Positions 24,651 to 33,027 of a stretch of 64,000 nucleotides of DNA are shown in pieces. Below the pieces are notes generated by a model. That model had not been told where the DNA came from, did no database searches, and worked only from the letters and a program-made list of their open reading frames with translations. The stretch's first letter is position 1. Each line of letters begins with the position of its first letter. The DNA is from G965215225 sp965215225 (lineage in GTDB: Bacteria > Pseudomonadota > Gammaproteobacteria > CBDBNL01 > JAAOII01). The position numbers and the translations under genes were made by a program. Location: positions 1,860,001-1,924,000 of the forward strand of contig OZ244039.1 of the NCBI GenBank assembly GCA_965215225.1, written 5' to 3'.

Positions 24651-26138
24651 ATGACAAAAAAGATATATCATTTCATCAATGGCAAGGAATATAAGGGAAC
24701 CAGTGAAACCTATGGCAAGGTCTGGACTCCTGCCACGGGTGAGCTAGGGGGCGAAGTTGCCCTTGCCAACAAGGCGGATACTGAAAAGGCTATTGAGGCA
24801 GCGACAGCAGCATTTCCAGCTTGGCGAGCTGTCTCACCGCTCAAACGAGCTAGGATCTTCTTCAAATACAAAGAATTGGTAGAAAGGAACAGCGACAAGA
24901 TTACCAAGATGTTGTCAGCCGAACATGGTAAGGTTCTCAATGATGCGATAGGTTCTTTTACTCGTGGCGTAGAGGTATTGGAATTTGCTTGTGGTATTCC
25001 TCAACTACTAAAAGGAGAGTTTAGTGAAAATGTAGGTACCGGTATTGATATCTACTCTATTCGTCAGCCTGTTGGGGTATGTGCTGGCATCACTCCTTTC
25101 AATTTCCCTGTAATGGTGCCCATGTGGATGTTCCCTATGGCCATAGCCTGCGGCAATTGTTTTGTTCTTAAGCCTTCGGAAAAAGACCCCTCTTGTTCCT
25201 ACATGCTTGCTGAACTTTTCAAAGAAGCTGGTCTGCCAGATGGGGTATTCAATGTGGTAAATGGGGCCAAAGAGGCAGTAGATACGCTACTCACCGACAA
25301 CAGAGTGAGGGCGGTATCTTTCGTTGGCTCAACTCCCATAGCCCGTTATATCTATGAGACTGGCACGAAAAACGGCAAGAGGGTTCAAGCATTGGGAGGT
25401 GCCAAGAATCATATGTTGGTTATGCCAGATGCGGATATGGATGTGGTAGAGAATGCCGCGCTGGGTTCTTGTTATGGCTCAGCGGGAGAGAGGTGTATGG
25501 CTATTTCAGTAGTAGTGACTATAGAGGACAAGACAGCGGATGAACTGATTGAACGCTTAAAGCCAAAGGTGAAAGAGCTTAAGATTGGCGATGCCCCAGA
25601 TGATGATATGGGCGCCCTCATAACGAAAGAACATCTTGATAAGGTTAGAAACTATATAGATATAGGCGTAAAAGAAGGCGCAGAGCTGGTGGTAGATGGT
25701 CGCAACTTCTCTCATCCCAAAAATCCAAATGGGTTCTTCTTGGGCGGTTCTATCTTTGATAAGGTTCAACCAGAAATGCGCATCTATCAAGAAGAGATAT
25801 TTGGTCCGGTAATGATTATTGTGAGAGCGCCAGATTATGATACTGCCGTTGAACTAATTAACGAACATCCCTTTGGTAATGGCACAGCCATTTTCACTCG
25901 CGATGGAGGCGTGGCGCGCCAATTTGCTCATAATGTTGAGATAGGAATGGTAGGGATTAATGTTCCCATCCCAGTGCCTATTTCCTATCATAGCTTTGGT
26001 GGCTGGAAAAACTCCCTTTTTGGTGATATGCATATATATGGCCCTGAAGGAGTAAGGTTCTATACTCGGGTTAAGGCAATCACGACCAGATGGCCAGAAG
26101 AATCCAAACCTGAGTTTATGATGCCAGTGCTGAAGTAG
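24651..26138 (+). CDS. mmsA: Methylmalonate-semialdehyde dehydrogenase (CoA-acylating)
   Basis: 495 residues of the aldehyde dehydrogenase superfamily, MmsA branch. PFNFPVMVPMWMFPMA near 149-164 and the catalytic Cys282 within GSAGERCMAIS are typical of this branch, as is GINVPIPVPISYHSFGGWK near the end. It converts methylmalonate or malonate semialdehyde to propionyl- or acetyl-CoA in valine, inositol or beta-alanine breakdown. It stands alone here with its own promoter; no other catabolic genes adjoin it. The next gene starts 12 bases after its stop. Confidence 0.95.
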   Translation: MTKKIYHFINGKEYKGTSETYGKVWTPATGELGGEVALANKADTEKAIEAATAAFPAWRAVSPLKRARIFFKYKELVERNSDKITKMLSAEHGKVLNDAIGSFTRGVEVLEFACGIPQLLKGEFSENVGTGIDIYSIRQPVGVCAGITPFNFPVMVPMWMFPMAIACGNCFVLKPSEKDPSCSYMLAELFKEAGLPDGVFNVVNGAKEAVDTLLTDNRVRAVSFVGSTPIARYIYETGTKNGKRVQALGGAKNHMLVMPDADMDVVENAALGSCYGSAGERCMAISVVVTIEDKTADELIERLKPKVKELKIGDAPDDDMGALITKEHLDKVRNYIDIGVKEGAELVVDGRNFSHPKNPNGFFLGGSIFDKVQPEMRIYQEEIFGPVMIIVRAPDYDTAVELINEHPFGNGTAIFTRDGGVARQFAHNVEIGMVGINVPIPVPISYHSFGGWKNSLFGDMHIYGPEGVRFYTRVKAITTRWPEESKPEFMMPVLK

Positions 26139-26150
26139 CCCATCTATGAG

Positions 26151-26969
26151 GTGAAACTCAATAGGCTTTATCAGGGCGATAGCCTTGAACTACTGAATCA
26201 GGTCCCAAATGAGTCGGTTGATTTAATTATCTGCGATGGCCCCTATGGGGTAACAGAAAATAGCTGGGACAATCTAAGACAGACCATCCAAGAATACAAT
26301 CTGAACCTCATAGAGCAATTTTCTGTCAAGCTGAAAAAAGGGGGGAGTCTATATCTGTTTGGCAAAAGTGATTCTATTGACTTTATAGATTATCGTCCAT
26401 TCTTACAACTGAGACGAAAGATCATCTGGTATCAGCCAGGTAGATTAGGGCAAGGAAGAACCAACTACACCAATAATTACGACCTTATCTGTTTTTTCGT
26501 TAAAGGCAGGTCTGCCAAAACCTTTAACCTTGAAGCTATAAGAGTTCCACAATTAGTAGAACTCACTCAGCGGCTACGCTGCGAAAGAGTGCCATCTGTT
26601 CTAAACGGCAACTTCTCTAAAACCAAATTTAATGACAAGGGCAAGAATCCAGGCGATGTCTGGGGGGATATCAAGCAGCTAACTTATAGATCTAAAGAAC
26701 TCATTAATAGGAATGCTTTGAATACTATTCAAAAACCAGAGGCTCTTATTAAGAGATTGGTGCTGGCAAGTTCCAATGAAGGAGATCTGGTGCTAGATCC
26801 TTTTAGCGGAACTGGCACCTGCCCTACTATCTGTATAAGGCACAACCGGAACTTCATTGCCTTTGAAAAGAATAGAGAATATGTTCGCCAAAGCCGCCAT
26901 AGAATAGCAGAGGAAATTAAACTAAGGGCAAAACCAGCAGCGCCAGCATTTAATTTATCAACTAGTTGA
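26151..26969 (+). CDS. Orphan DNA methyltransferase (beta class)
   Basis: 272 residues from a GTG start. The catalytic motif IV near the N-terminus reads DGPYG (D29), a variant of DPPY/SPPY, and the SAM-binding motif DPFSGTGT lies near residue 222; the order IV-then-I defines the beta group (M.HinfI/CcrM-like N6A or N4C enzymes). The middle part (residues ~100-190) would hold the target recognition region. No restriction gene adjoins it, so it is an orphan or regulatory methyltransferase. Only ATGAG precedes the GTG; the nearby ATG at 26146 meets a stop at once. Specificity cannot be read from sequence. Confidence 0.85.
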   Translation: MKLNRLYQGDSLELLNQVPNESVDLIICDGPYGVTENSWDNLRQTIQEYNLNLIEQFSVKLKKGGSLYLFGKSDSIDFIDYRPFLQLRRKIIWYQPGRLGQGRTNYTNNYDLICFFVKGRSAKTFNLEAIRVPQLVELTQRLRCERVPSVLNGNFSKTKFNDKGKNPGDVWGDIKQLTYRSKELINRNALNTIQKPEALIKRLVLASSNEGDLVLDPFSGTGTCPTICIRHNRNFIAFEKNREYVRQSRHRIAEEIKLRAKPAAPAFNLSTS

Positions 26970-27011
26970 GTAAGAAAGCCTTTTCCTAGCTGAAATAGTC
27001 ATTCGCTTCCC

Positions 27012-27017
27012 TATAAT
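27012..27017 (+). promoter_or_regulatory. -10 of the tRNA-Gly promoter
   Basis: A perfect TATAAT 12 bases before the tRNA 5' end. No clear -35 is found, only CTGAAA at a 16-base spacing. Confidence 0.45.
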
Positions 27018-27029
27018 GAAAGATAATAT

Positions 27030-27100
27030 GCGGGTGTAGTTCAAAGGTAGAACGACAGCCTCCCAAGCTGTAGAAGAGGGTTCGATTCCCTTCACCCGCT
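27030..27100 (+). tRNA. tRNA-Gly (anticodon CCC)
   Basis: Complete cloverleaf of 71 bases: acceptor GCGGGTG pairs with CACCCGC, D-arm GTTC/GAAC, anticodon stem ACAGC/GCTGT around the loop CTCCCAA (anticodon CCC, reads GGG), T-arm with GGTTCGATTCC, and discriminator T. CCA is not encoded. It sits between the orphan methyltransferase and pyrG on the plus strand. Confidence 0.93.
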
Positions 27101-27132
27101 TTAGCAAAAAAAGAGTATAAGATATAAGATTG

Positions 27133-27166
27133 AAAGATAAGGGCATAATAAAAGATAAGGGCATAA
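27133..27166 (+). repeat. 16-bp exact tandem repeat before pyrG
   Basis: AAAGATAAGGGCATAA occurs at 27133-27148 and 27151-27166, directly upstream of the pyrG start. It contains AAGG, which could serve as ribosome-site remnants, but the copy nearest the gene is ~18 bases from the ATG. Confidence 0.6.
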
Positions 27167-27183
27167 CGAGACATAAGAAATAA

Positions 27184-28818
27184 ATGAGCAAGTATATATT
27201 CGTAACCGGTGGTGTTGTTTCCTCGCTTGGCAAAGGCGTTACTGTCTCGGCTCTGGGCGCTCTTTTCAATGCCTGTAATCTAAAGGTCTATATGCTTAAG
27301 CTGGATCCCTATATCAATGTGGATCCCGGTACTATGAACCCTTTCCAGCATGGCGAGGTTTTTGTGACTCACGATGGTGCTGAAACTGACCTGGACCTCG
27401 GTCATTATGAAAGATTTACCGGTCGCCGAATGAGTCAGAAGAACAACTATACCACCGGCCGTATCTATGCCAATGTGATTGCCAAAGAAAGAAGAGGGGA
27501 TTTTCTTGGGGCAACCGTTCAAGTCATCCCACATGTCACCAATGAAATAAAGGACATTATCAGAAATGACGACCCAGCTATCGACATCACCCTAGTAGAA
27601 ATAGGTGGCACGGTCGGCGACATTGAGTCGCTACCATTCCTAGAAGCCATCCGGCAGATGAGATTGGAATTAGGCAGCGCCAATACTCTATTTGTTCATG
27701 TAACCCTAGTTCCTTATCTCGAAAGTGCTGGGGAGATAAAGACCAAACCCACTCAACACTCCATCAAAGAGATGCGCTCCATTGGGCTACAACCAGACAT
27801 ACTAGTATGTCGCAGCGAACATACCATTCCACCCAGCGCGCTAGACAAGATATCCCTATTCACCAATGTGGAAAGAAATGCCGTCATACCTATGGAGAAT
27901 CAAGAGAATATCTACCATCTTCCCTTCTTACTACATGAGCGCGGACTGGATAGGCTCATTCGCGCGAAGATCCAGCTCAAAACCCCCCCGCCCGATTTGG
28001 AGGAGTGGCAAAAGATCAAACAGATGAAGCCGCAAACAAGTATCTTCATAGGGATGGTAGGCAAATATACCGAGCTCATAGATGCTTACAAGTCCTTATC
28101 CGAAGCCATAGCCCATGCTGGCTTTCAAACCGACATAGACCCACAAATAAAATACATAGATGCGGAAGAATTGGAAGGAGGAGATCTTTCCAGCCAACTA
28201 GCAGGGCTAGATGCCATACTTATGCCAGGTGGTTTCGGTCATAGAGGCACAGAAGGCAAGCTGGCAGCGATTGAATATGCGCGCAGCCATTCAGTTCCCT
28301 ATTTGGGTATCTGCTTTGGGATGCAGATGGCAGTGGTAGAGTTTGCCCGTAATGTTTTGCAGCTCAAAGAGGCGGCGAGCACGGAGATAGTGCGCGACTG
28401 CAAGGAACCTATCATCAGCTTGATTAGCGAATGGCAACAGGATGGTAAGAAAAAAGCCTTTCAGAGCGGGCAAAACCTTGGCGGTTCAATGAGATTAGGT
28501 GAACAAGAATGTCTGTTTGAAAAGAACTCGCTCATTGCCAAGATCTACAATAGCGATAGAGTTAATGAGCGACACCGCCATAGATACGAGGTTAATCCAA
28601 AATACATCGAGGAGTTGGAAGAGAGAGGTATGTGTATATCCGGCCGCTCTCCAGATGGTTTAGTAGAAAGTATTGAAATAAAAGATCACCCCTGGTTTAT
28701 AGGCTGTCAGTTTCACCCTGAATTCACTTCATCGCCCACCAGCGGCCATCCTCTATTTAGCAGTTTTGTTAAGGCAGCCTTGGATCATCGGAGTAAGAAG
28801 ACCAAACAGGCTGTTTAG
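27184..28818 (+). CDS. pyrG: CTP synthase
   Basis: 544 residues, full length. The N-terminal synthase domain begins KYIFVTGGVVSSLGKG (ATP-binding loop) and has EIGGTVGDIESLPFLEA near 139-155. The C-terminal class I glutaminase has the nucleophile Cys377 in LGICFGMQ and the HPEF triad part near residue 519. It aminates UTP to CTP with glutamine. pyrG-kdsA-eno is a conserved gammaproteobacterial cluster and kdsA starts three bases after the stop here, so they are co-transcribed. Confidence 0.97.
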   Translation: MSKYIFVTGGVVSSLGKGVTVSALGALFNACNLKVYMLKLDPYINVDPGTMNPFQHGEVFVTHDGAETDLDLGHYERFTGRRMSQKNNYTTGRIYANVIAKERRGDFLGATVQVIPHVTNEIKDIIRNDDPAIDITLVEIGGTVGDIESLPFLEAIRQMRLELGSANTLFVHVTLVPYLESAGEIKTKPTQHSIKEMRSIGLQPDILVCRSEHTIPPSALDKISLFTNVERNAVIPMENQENIYHLPFLLHERGLDRLIRAKIQLKTPPPDLEEWQKIKQMKPQTSIFIGMVGKYTELIDAYKSLSEAIAHAGFQTDIDPQIKYIDAEELEGGDLSSQLAGLDAILMPGGFGHRGTEGKLAAIEYARSHSVPYLGICFGMQMAVVEFARNVLQLKEAASTEIVRDCKEPIISLISEWQQDGKKKAFQSGQNLGGSMRLGEQECLFEKNSLIAKIYNSDRVNERHRHRYEVNPKYIEELEERGMCISGRSPDGLVESIEIKDHPWFIGCQFHPEFTSSPTSGHPLFSSFVKAALDHRSKKTKQAV

Positions 28819-28821
28819 TCA

Positions 28822-29649
28822 ATGGTCACAATAGGCAATATCCAGCTTGCTAATGACAAGCCTTTTGTTCTTTTTAGCGGCTTGAATGTTCTTGAATCAA
28901 GGTCATTGGCAATGGATGTGGCAAAGGCTCTTAAGGAAGTTTGCAACAGACTCAACATAGGCCTCATATTCAAAGCATCCTTCGACAAGGCAAATCGCTC
29001 CTCTATTAGCTCCTTTCGCGGCCCTGGCATTAAAGAAGGACTGGATATTTTGGCAGAGATAAAGGAAACTCTTCAACTGCCTATCATTACAGATATTCAC
29101 GAACCGCCTCAAGCTGAAATAGCAGCGAAGGTCTGTGATGTCTTGCAGCTACCCGCTTTTCTTGCCCGCCAGACAGATCTGATAATCGCATTGGCAAAAA
29201 CCAACAAGCCTATCAATATCAAAAAGCCTCAATTCATTAGTCATAAGGAAGTGGATAATATTGTTAAGAAATTTGAGGCATCTGGCAATAAGCAGCTCAT
29301 CTTGTGCGAACGAGGCAACTGCTTTGGCTATAACAATCTGGTGGTAGATATGCTTGGGTTTAGTATTATGAAGAAGACCGGCTATCCAGTAATCTTTGAT
29401 GTCACCCACTCCTTACAACTACCGGGCGGCAAGGGGGATGCAGCTGGAGGACGAGGCGAAGCGGTATTTGATTTGGCTAGAGCCGGCCTTTCTCAGCTTA
29501 TCGCGGGACTATTTGTTGAAATCCATCCCAATCCAGCCGCAGCCAAGTGTGATGGCCCCTGTGCTCTGCCGCTGGCTCAGTTGGAAAAATTCCTTAGTCA
29601 AATGAAAGACTTTGACAACCATGTAAAATCAGTTAAATATGAAAATTAA
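28822..29649 (+). CDS. kdsA: 3-deoxy-D-manno-octulosonate 8-phosphate synthase
   Basis: 275 residues. Markers include the KASFDKANRSS segment near residue 50, SFRGPG, DIHEPPQ, FLARQTDL and a late HPNPAAAKCDGPCALP. It condenses phosphoenolpyruvate with arabinose 5-phosphate to give KDO-8-phosphate for LPS core and lipid A assembly, direct evidence for an LPS outer membrane. It follows pyrG at once and overlaps eno by 11 bases. Confidence 0.96.
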   Translation: MVTIGNIQLANDKPFVLFSGLNVLESRSLAMDVAKALKEVCNRLNIGLIFKASFDKANRSSISSFRGPGIKEGLDILAEIKETLQLPIITDIHEPPQAEIAAKVCDVLQLPAFLARQTDLIIALAKTNKPINIKKPQFISHKEVDNIVKKFEASGNKQLILCERGNCFGYNNLVVDMLGFSIMKKTGYPVIFDVTHSLQLPGGKGDAAGGRGEAVFDLARAGLSQLIAGLFVEIHPNPAAAKCDGPCALPLAQLEKFLSQMKDFDNHVKSVKYEN

Positions 29650-30907
29650 AAATATCTACGCCCGTGAAATGTTGGATTCGCGCGGCAATCCTACCATAGA
29701 GGCAGAAATTAAGCTAGAAGATGGCAGCTGGGGCAGAGCCCTGGTGCCATCTGGGGCATCTACTGGCAGCCGCGAGGCGTTGGAGATGCGCGACCAAGAC
29801 AAGAATCGCTATCTAGGCAAAGGGGTTCTAAAAGCCATTGCTAATATCAATAGCAAAATTGCTCCCGCCCTGAAAGGACAAGACGTTATGGAGCAACGTG
29901 CCATTGATAGGACTATGATTGAACTAGATGGCACTGAAAACAAATCCAATCTAGGCGCTAATAGTATCCTTGCTGTATCTCTGGCTGCTGCCAGAGCCGC
30001 CGCTATTTCTCACGATATGCCCCTATTCGCCTATCTTGCCTCCTTGACGAACAATATTCCCTATCTAATGCCTGTTCCTATGATGAATGTCATCAATGGC
30101 GGCGAGCATGCAGATAACAATCTCAACATTCAAGAGTTTATGATAATGCCTTGTAATGCACCTAGCTTCTCCGATGGACTAAGGTGGGGAGTAGAAATCT
30201 TTCATACCCTTAAGAAGGTTCTTACTCAACGAGGGCTCAATACTTCGGTAGGAGATGAGGGCGGCTTCGCTCCTAATCTCACCTCCCATAAAGAAGCCTT
30301 AGACCTATTGTGTCATAGCATTGAATTGGCGGGACTAAGAGTAGGAGAAGATGTGGCGTTCGCTCTGGATTGTGCCGCATCCGAGTTCTTTAATGAGGGG
30401 GCATATCATATGGAAGGACAAGAATTCTCCACCACAGAGTTCATTAGCTATCTAGAGAATCTGTGTTCTGACTATCCTATTGTTTCCATTGAGGATGGCT
30501 TAGATGAAAGCGACTGGGAAGGATGGCAACAGCTAAGCGAGAGACTAGGCAACCAGGTTCAATTAGTTGGAGACGATCTGTTTGTGACCAATAGCAAGAT
30601 TTTCCAGCAGGGCATAGAAAAGCATATTGCCAATGCTATTTTGATTAAGCTCAATCAGATAGGTAGTTTGAGTGAGACCCTCTTGTGTATTCGTCAGGCC
30701 ATAGAAGCAAGCTATAATTGCATCATTTCCCATCGCTCAGGTGAGACTGAGGATACCATCATTGCAGATCTAGCGGTCGCAGTGAATGCCGGGCAAATCA
30801 AGACTGGCTCTCTGTCCCGCACCGATAGAATAGCCAAATACAATCAGCTCTTGCGTCTTGAAGAAGTATTAGGGGAAGAGGCGCAATATAGGAACCCGTT
30901 CGCTTAA
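29639..30907 (+). CDS. eno: Enolase
   Basis: 422 residues. GGEHADNNLNIQEFM near 150, the catalytic Glu in VGDEGGFAPN, the metal-site Asp/Glu residues in SIEDGLDESDWEGW and GDDLFVTN, and the C-terminal LIKLNQIGSLSET and SHRSGETEDT are all in place. It interconverts 2-phosphoglycerate and phosphoenolpyruvate, the substrate of KdsA encoded just upstream. The ATG lies inside the kdsA end. Its last 14 coding bases are echoed after the stop. Confidence 0.97.
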   Translation: MKIKNIYAREMLDSRGNPTIEAEIKLEDGSWGRALVPSGASTGSREALEMRDQDKNRYLGKGVLKAIANINSKIAPALKGQDVMEQRAIDRTMIELDGTENKSNLGANSILAVSLAAARAAAISHDMPLFAYLASLTNNIPYLMPVPMMNVINGGEHADNNLNIQEFMIMPCNAPSFSDGLRWGVEIFHTLKKVLTQRGLNTSVGDEGGFAPNLTSHKEALDLLCHSIELAGLRVGEDVAFALDCAASEFFNEGAYHMEGQEFSTTEFISYLENLCSDYPIVSIEDGLDESDWEGWQQLSERLGNQVQLVGDDLFVTNSKIFQQGIEKHIANAILIKLNQIGSLSETLLCIRQAIEASYNCIISHRSGETEDTIIADLAVAVNAGQIKTGSLSRTDRIAKYNQLLRLEEVLGEEAQYRNPFA

Positions 30908-30928
30908 TACAAAGACCCGTTCGCTTAA
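30894..30928 (+). repeat. Echo of the eno 3' end
   Basis: ACCCGTTCGCTTAA, the last codons and stop of eno (30894-30907), is repeated exactly at 30915-30928 and then partly again as ACGCTTAAGCGC. The rest of the gap to 31134 is AT-rich with ATATAGCTTATATAGC-type short repeats and no gene. Confidence 0.65.
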
Positions 30929-31114
30929 ACGCTTAAGCGCTCAAGTAAAGAGTCGCTTATATCACTTATATATAGCTTATATAGCCTGAAACCTTTGGTT
31001 ATACTAACTAATGAAAGCGTGAGATTGAAATTGAGCGGCTAATCAAAATCAGTAAGGAAGCAAAGAAGCAGAGAAAACAAATTGACTAAACAGAACTAGC
31101 TGGGGTTCATCTAT

Positions 31115-31139
31115 CCTAGCTATTTCAGTTGAAGCTAGG
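31115..31139. terminator. Hairpin at the lipoprotein 1 stop
   Basis: CCTAGCT (31115-31121) and AGCTAGG (31133-31139) form a 7-bp stem with an 11-base loop that overlaps the stop codon of the lipoprotein gene. No T-run follows on the minus strand, so termination is only suggested. Related hairpins occur after the other two lipoprotein genes. Confidence 0.35.
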
Positions 31140-32922
31140 GGAGTAGCATGTCTAAACGATTTTGGTTTAATTCGGGTTTGCCACTCGCATTCAAAGACCA
31201 CCAGTCACGCCAGTCTTCAGGATCTATCGGAGTGCATTCAATAGCGGGATATTCCGTATTCGTACCGAAGTCCCAAACGCGATTGTCAGGATCCCGCTCA
31301 TCCATTGTTATGTTCCCACTATTATCCCTATCACACCAGACTGCCAGTGGTTCGTCCTCATCACCAAATATATCCATATCATTGGTCCAATTGGCATAAA
31401 TTCCTGTATAGCCAGTCGGCATCTGAAGTTGTTCGCTGGTCTTAGCTTCACCATGATTGCCATTCGTGACTTTACTAGTATCACTGTCCCAATAGGAAGC
31501 ATTGCCAGTCCCGCTTCCTCCTCCTGCCAGCATAGCAGTACCACTGCCTGAGACCACATAAGAATAAGCAACCTTGCCCAGGGTGAAATCTCCCACCAGA
31601 CCGCCTACTCTACTACTTCCAGTTATTTCACCCACCACAACCGAAGAAGAATGAATCCAAACTATATTACCATTCCCCACCAGACCACCTACTACAGCAC
31701 CCTCACCTCTCACTTTACTCACCACAACCGAAGAAGAAACAATCTGAGTCGAGAGAGCAACCCCCGCCAGACCGCCTACATTCAGCCCCCCCCTCACCTC
31801 ACCCACTACAACCGAAGAAGAATGAATCTGACTCGATCGAGCATTCCCCACCAGACCACCTACACTAGATTGAGCAGGAATAACACCAAAAGCACCTATC
31901 ACCCTAGCTGCCACCACCGAAGAAGAAATAATCTGAGCCGAATCATAATTCCCCACCAGGCCGCCTACCACAGCATTTCCACTCACCTCACCCACCTCAC
32001 CCGATGAAGAAATAATCCGAGCCGATCCACCATCCCCTACCAAAGTGCCTACCCTATTCCTAGCTGTCACTGCCTCGGCATGAAGAATCAAATTGCGAAT
32101 CTCTGAATTCGCGGCCACATGACCAAACAAACCCACACAATCCTCACCTGAGCGACTGATATTCAAATCACTAATCATAAAACCATTGCCCTCAAAAGTC
32201 CCACTAAAAGCAGTTCCTTGACATCCACTTGTTGCAGGGTCTGTATCATGACCCAATGGTTGCCAACCTTTGCCGTTATCAGCATCCACATAGTCAGCAA
32301 GACTTATATCCGCAACCAGCTCATAGCCATTACATTGAGTAATGCCGCCATCACCACCACAGCCATTTTGGTTAAGGTTGCCACCCACCATGGAACGATA
32401 GCCGCTGCCATCCAGTTGATGACGCACCGCATCCAATTCTTCCGCTGTCCTTATCTCTATCAACCCATCCCCATCATCATCTACATCTACATCATTTGTC
32501 TCGCCATCACCATCATCATCATTGCCTCCTGGTTCTCCCGGCTCACCCGGCTCACCTGGTTCTCCCGGCTCACCCGGCTCACCCGGTTCTCCTGGCTCAC
32601 CCGGTTCTCCTGGCTCACCCGGTTCTCCTGGCTCACCGTCCATCGAAACATTACCCATCGAACCATTGTTCATCGAACCACCCGAACTGCCGCCTGAACC
32701 ACCGCCGCCGCCAGCACAAGCAATAAGAACAATCGATAAGAAACCAGCCGCAACTAAGAAGAGTAACTGCCTTATCTTACCAAGCAAAATCTGATAAGTC
32801 CGAGAACGCCAAGAAACCCGAGAGCCCCGAGAACATGGGGAGGCAGTAAAACGGACAATACGCAAAGATGGTCTGATCTTATTGAGAATTTTCACGCCAG
32901 AGTTTTTATTAATGACAAACAT
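31135..32922 (-). CDS. GLUG-repeat lipoprotein 1 with collagen-like stretch
   Basis: 595 residues. After a long basic N-terminus (~50 residues) come a hydrophobic helix and lipobox (VLIAC, Cys near 69), a Gly/Ser linker, an uninterrupted GEPGEP stretch of ~35 residues, and a Ca2+-binding-like Asp-rich segment (DVDDDGDGLIEI). A conserved domain (GYELVADISLADY, GKGWQPLGHD, GTFEGNGFMISDL) leads into six ~25-residue modules of the GGLVGN...IHSSSVVVGEV type, then a fixed C-terminal domain (PLAVWCDRDNSG, WDFGTNTEYPAIECTP, WRDWW). Two paralogues occur at 56.6-58.5 and 60.6-62.7 kb. Probably a cell-surface beta-helix protein; function unknown. Confidence 0.82.
   Translation of the reverse strand: MFVINKNSGVKILNKIRPSLRIVRFTASPCSRGSRVSWRSRTYQILLGKIRQLLFLVAAGFLSIVLIACAGGGGGSGGSSGGSMNNGSMGNVSMDGEPGEPGEPGEPGEPGEPGEPGEPGEPGEPGEPGEPGGNDDDGDGETNDVDVDDDGDGLIEIRTAEELDAVRHQLDGSGYRSMVGGNLNQNGCGGDGGITQCNGYELVADISLADYVDADNGKGWQPLGHDTDPATSGCQGTAFSGTFEGNGFMISDLNISRSGEDCVGLFGHVAANSEIRNLILHAEAVTARNRVGTLVGDGGSARIISSSGEVGEVSGNAVVGGLVGNYDSAQIISSSVVAARVIGAFGVIPAQSSVGGLVGNARSSQIHSSSVVVGEVRGGLNVGGLAGVALSTQIVSSSVVVSKVRGEGAVVGGLVGNGNIVWIHSSSVVVGEITGSSRVGGLVGDFTLGKVAYSYVVSGSGTAMLAGGGSGTGNASYWDSDTSKVTNGNHGEAKTSEQLQMPTGYTGIYANWTNDMDIFGDEDEPLAVWCDRDNSGNITMDERDPDNRVWDFGTNTEYPAIECTPIDPEDWRDWWSLNASGKPELNQNRLDMLLP
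32522..32638 (-). repeat. GEP-coding triplet repeat (collagen-like)
   Basis: A 9-base unit (plus strand GGTTCTCCT or GGCTCACCC) repeated about 12 times in frame inside lipoprotein 1, coding for Gly-Glu-Pro triplets as in bacterial collagen-like stalks. The paralogues lack it. Confidence 0.85.
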
Positions 32923-33027
32923 TGGAGCATTATACCGTGAATTTGCCTAAAAAAGTAAAAAAATGCATCTAACCGAAAAAATTAATAAAGATGGATGGGA
33001 CACAAGAGCTCTTTCTTTGATAGCTGC

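Noticed and set aside
31651..32697. Plus-strand frames over lipoprotein 1 (His/Pro/Thr-rich)
   Set aside because: Antisense shadows of the module repeats and the GEP stretch; the minus-strand protein has a lipobox and two paralogues.
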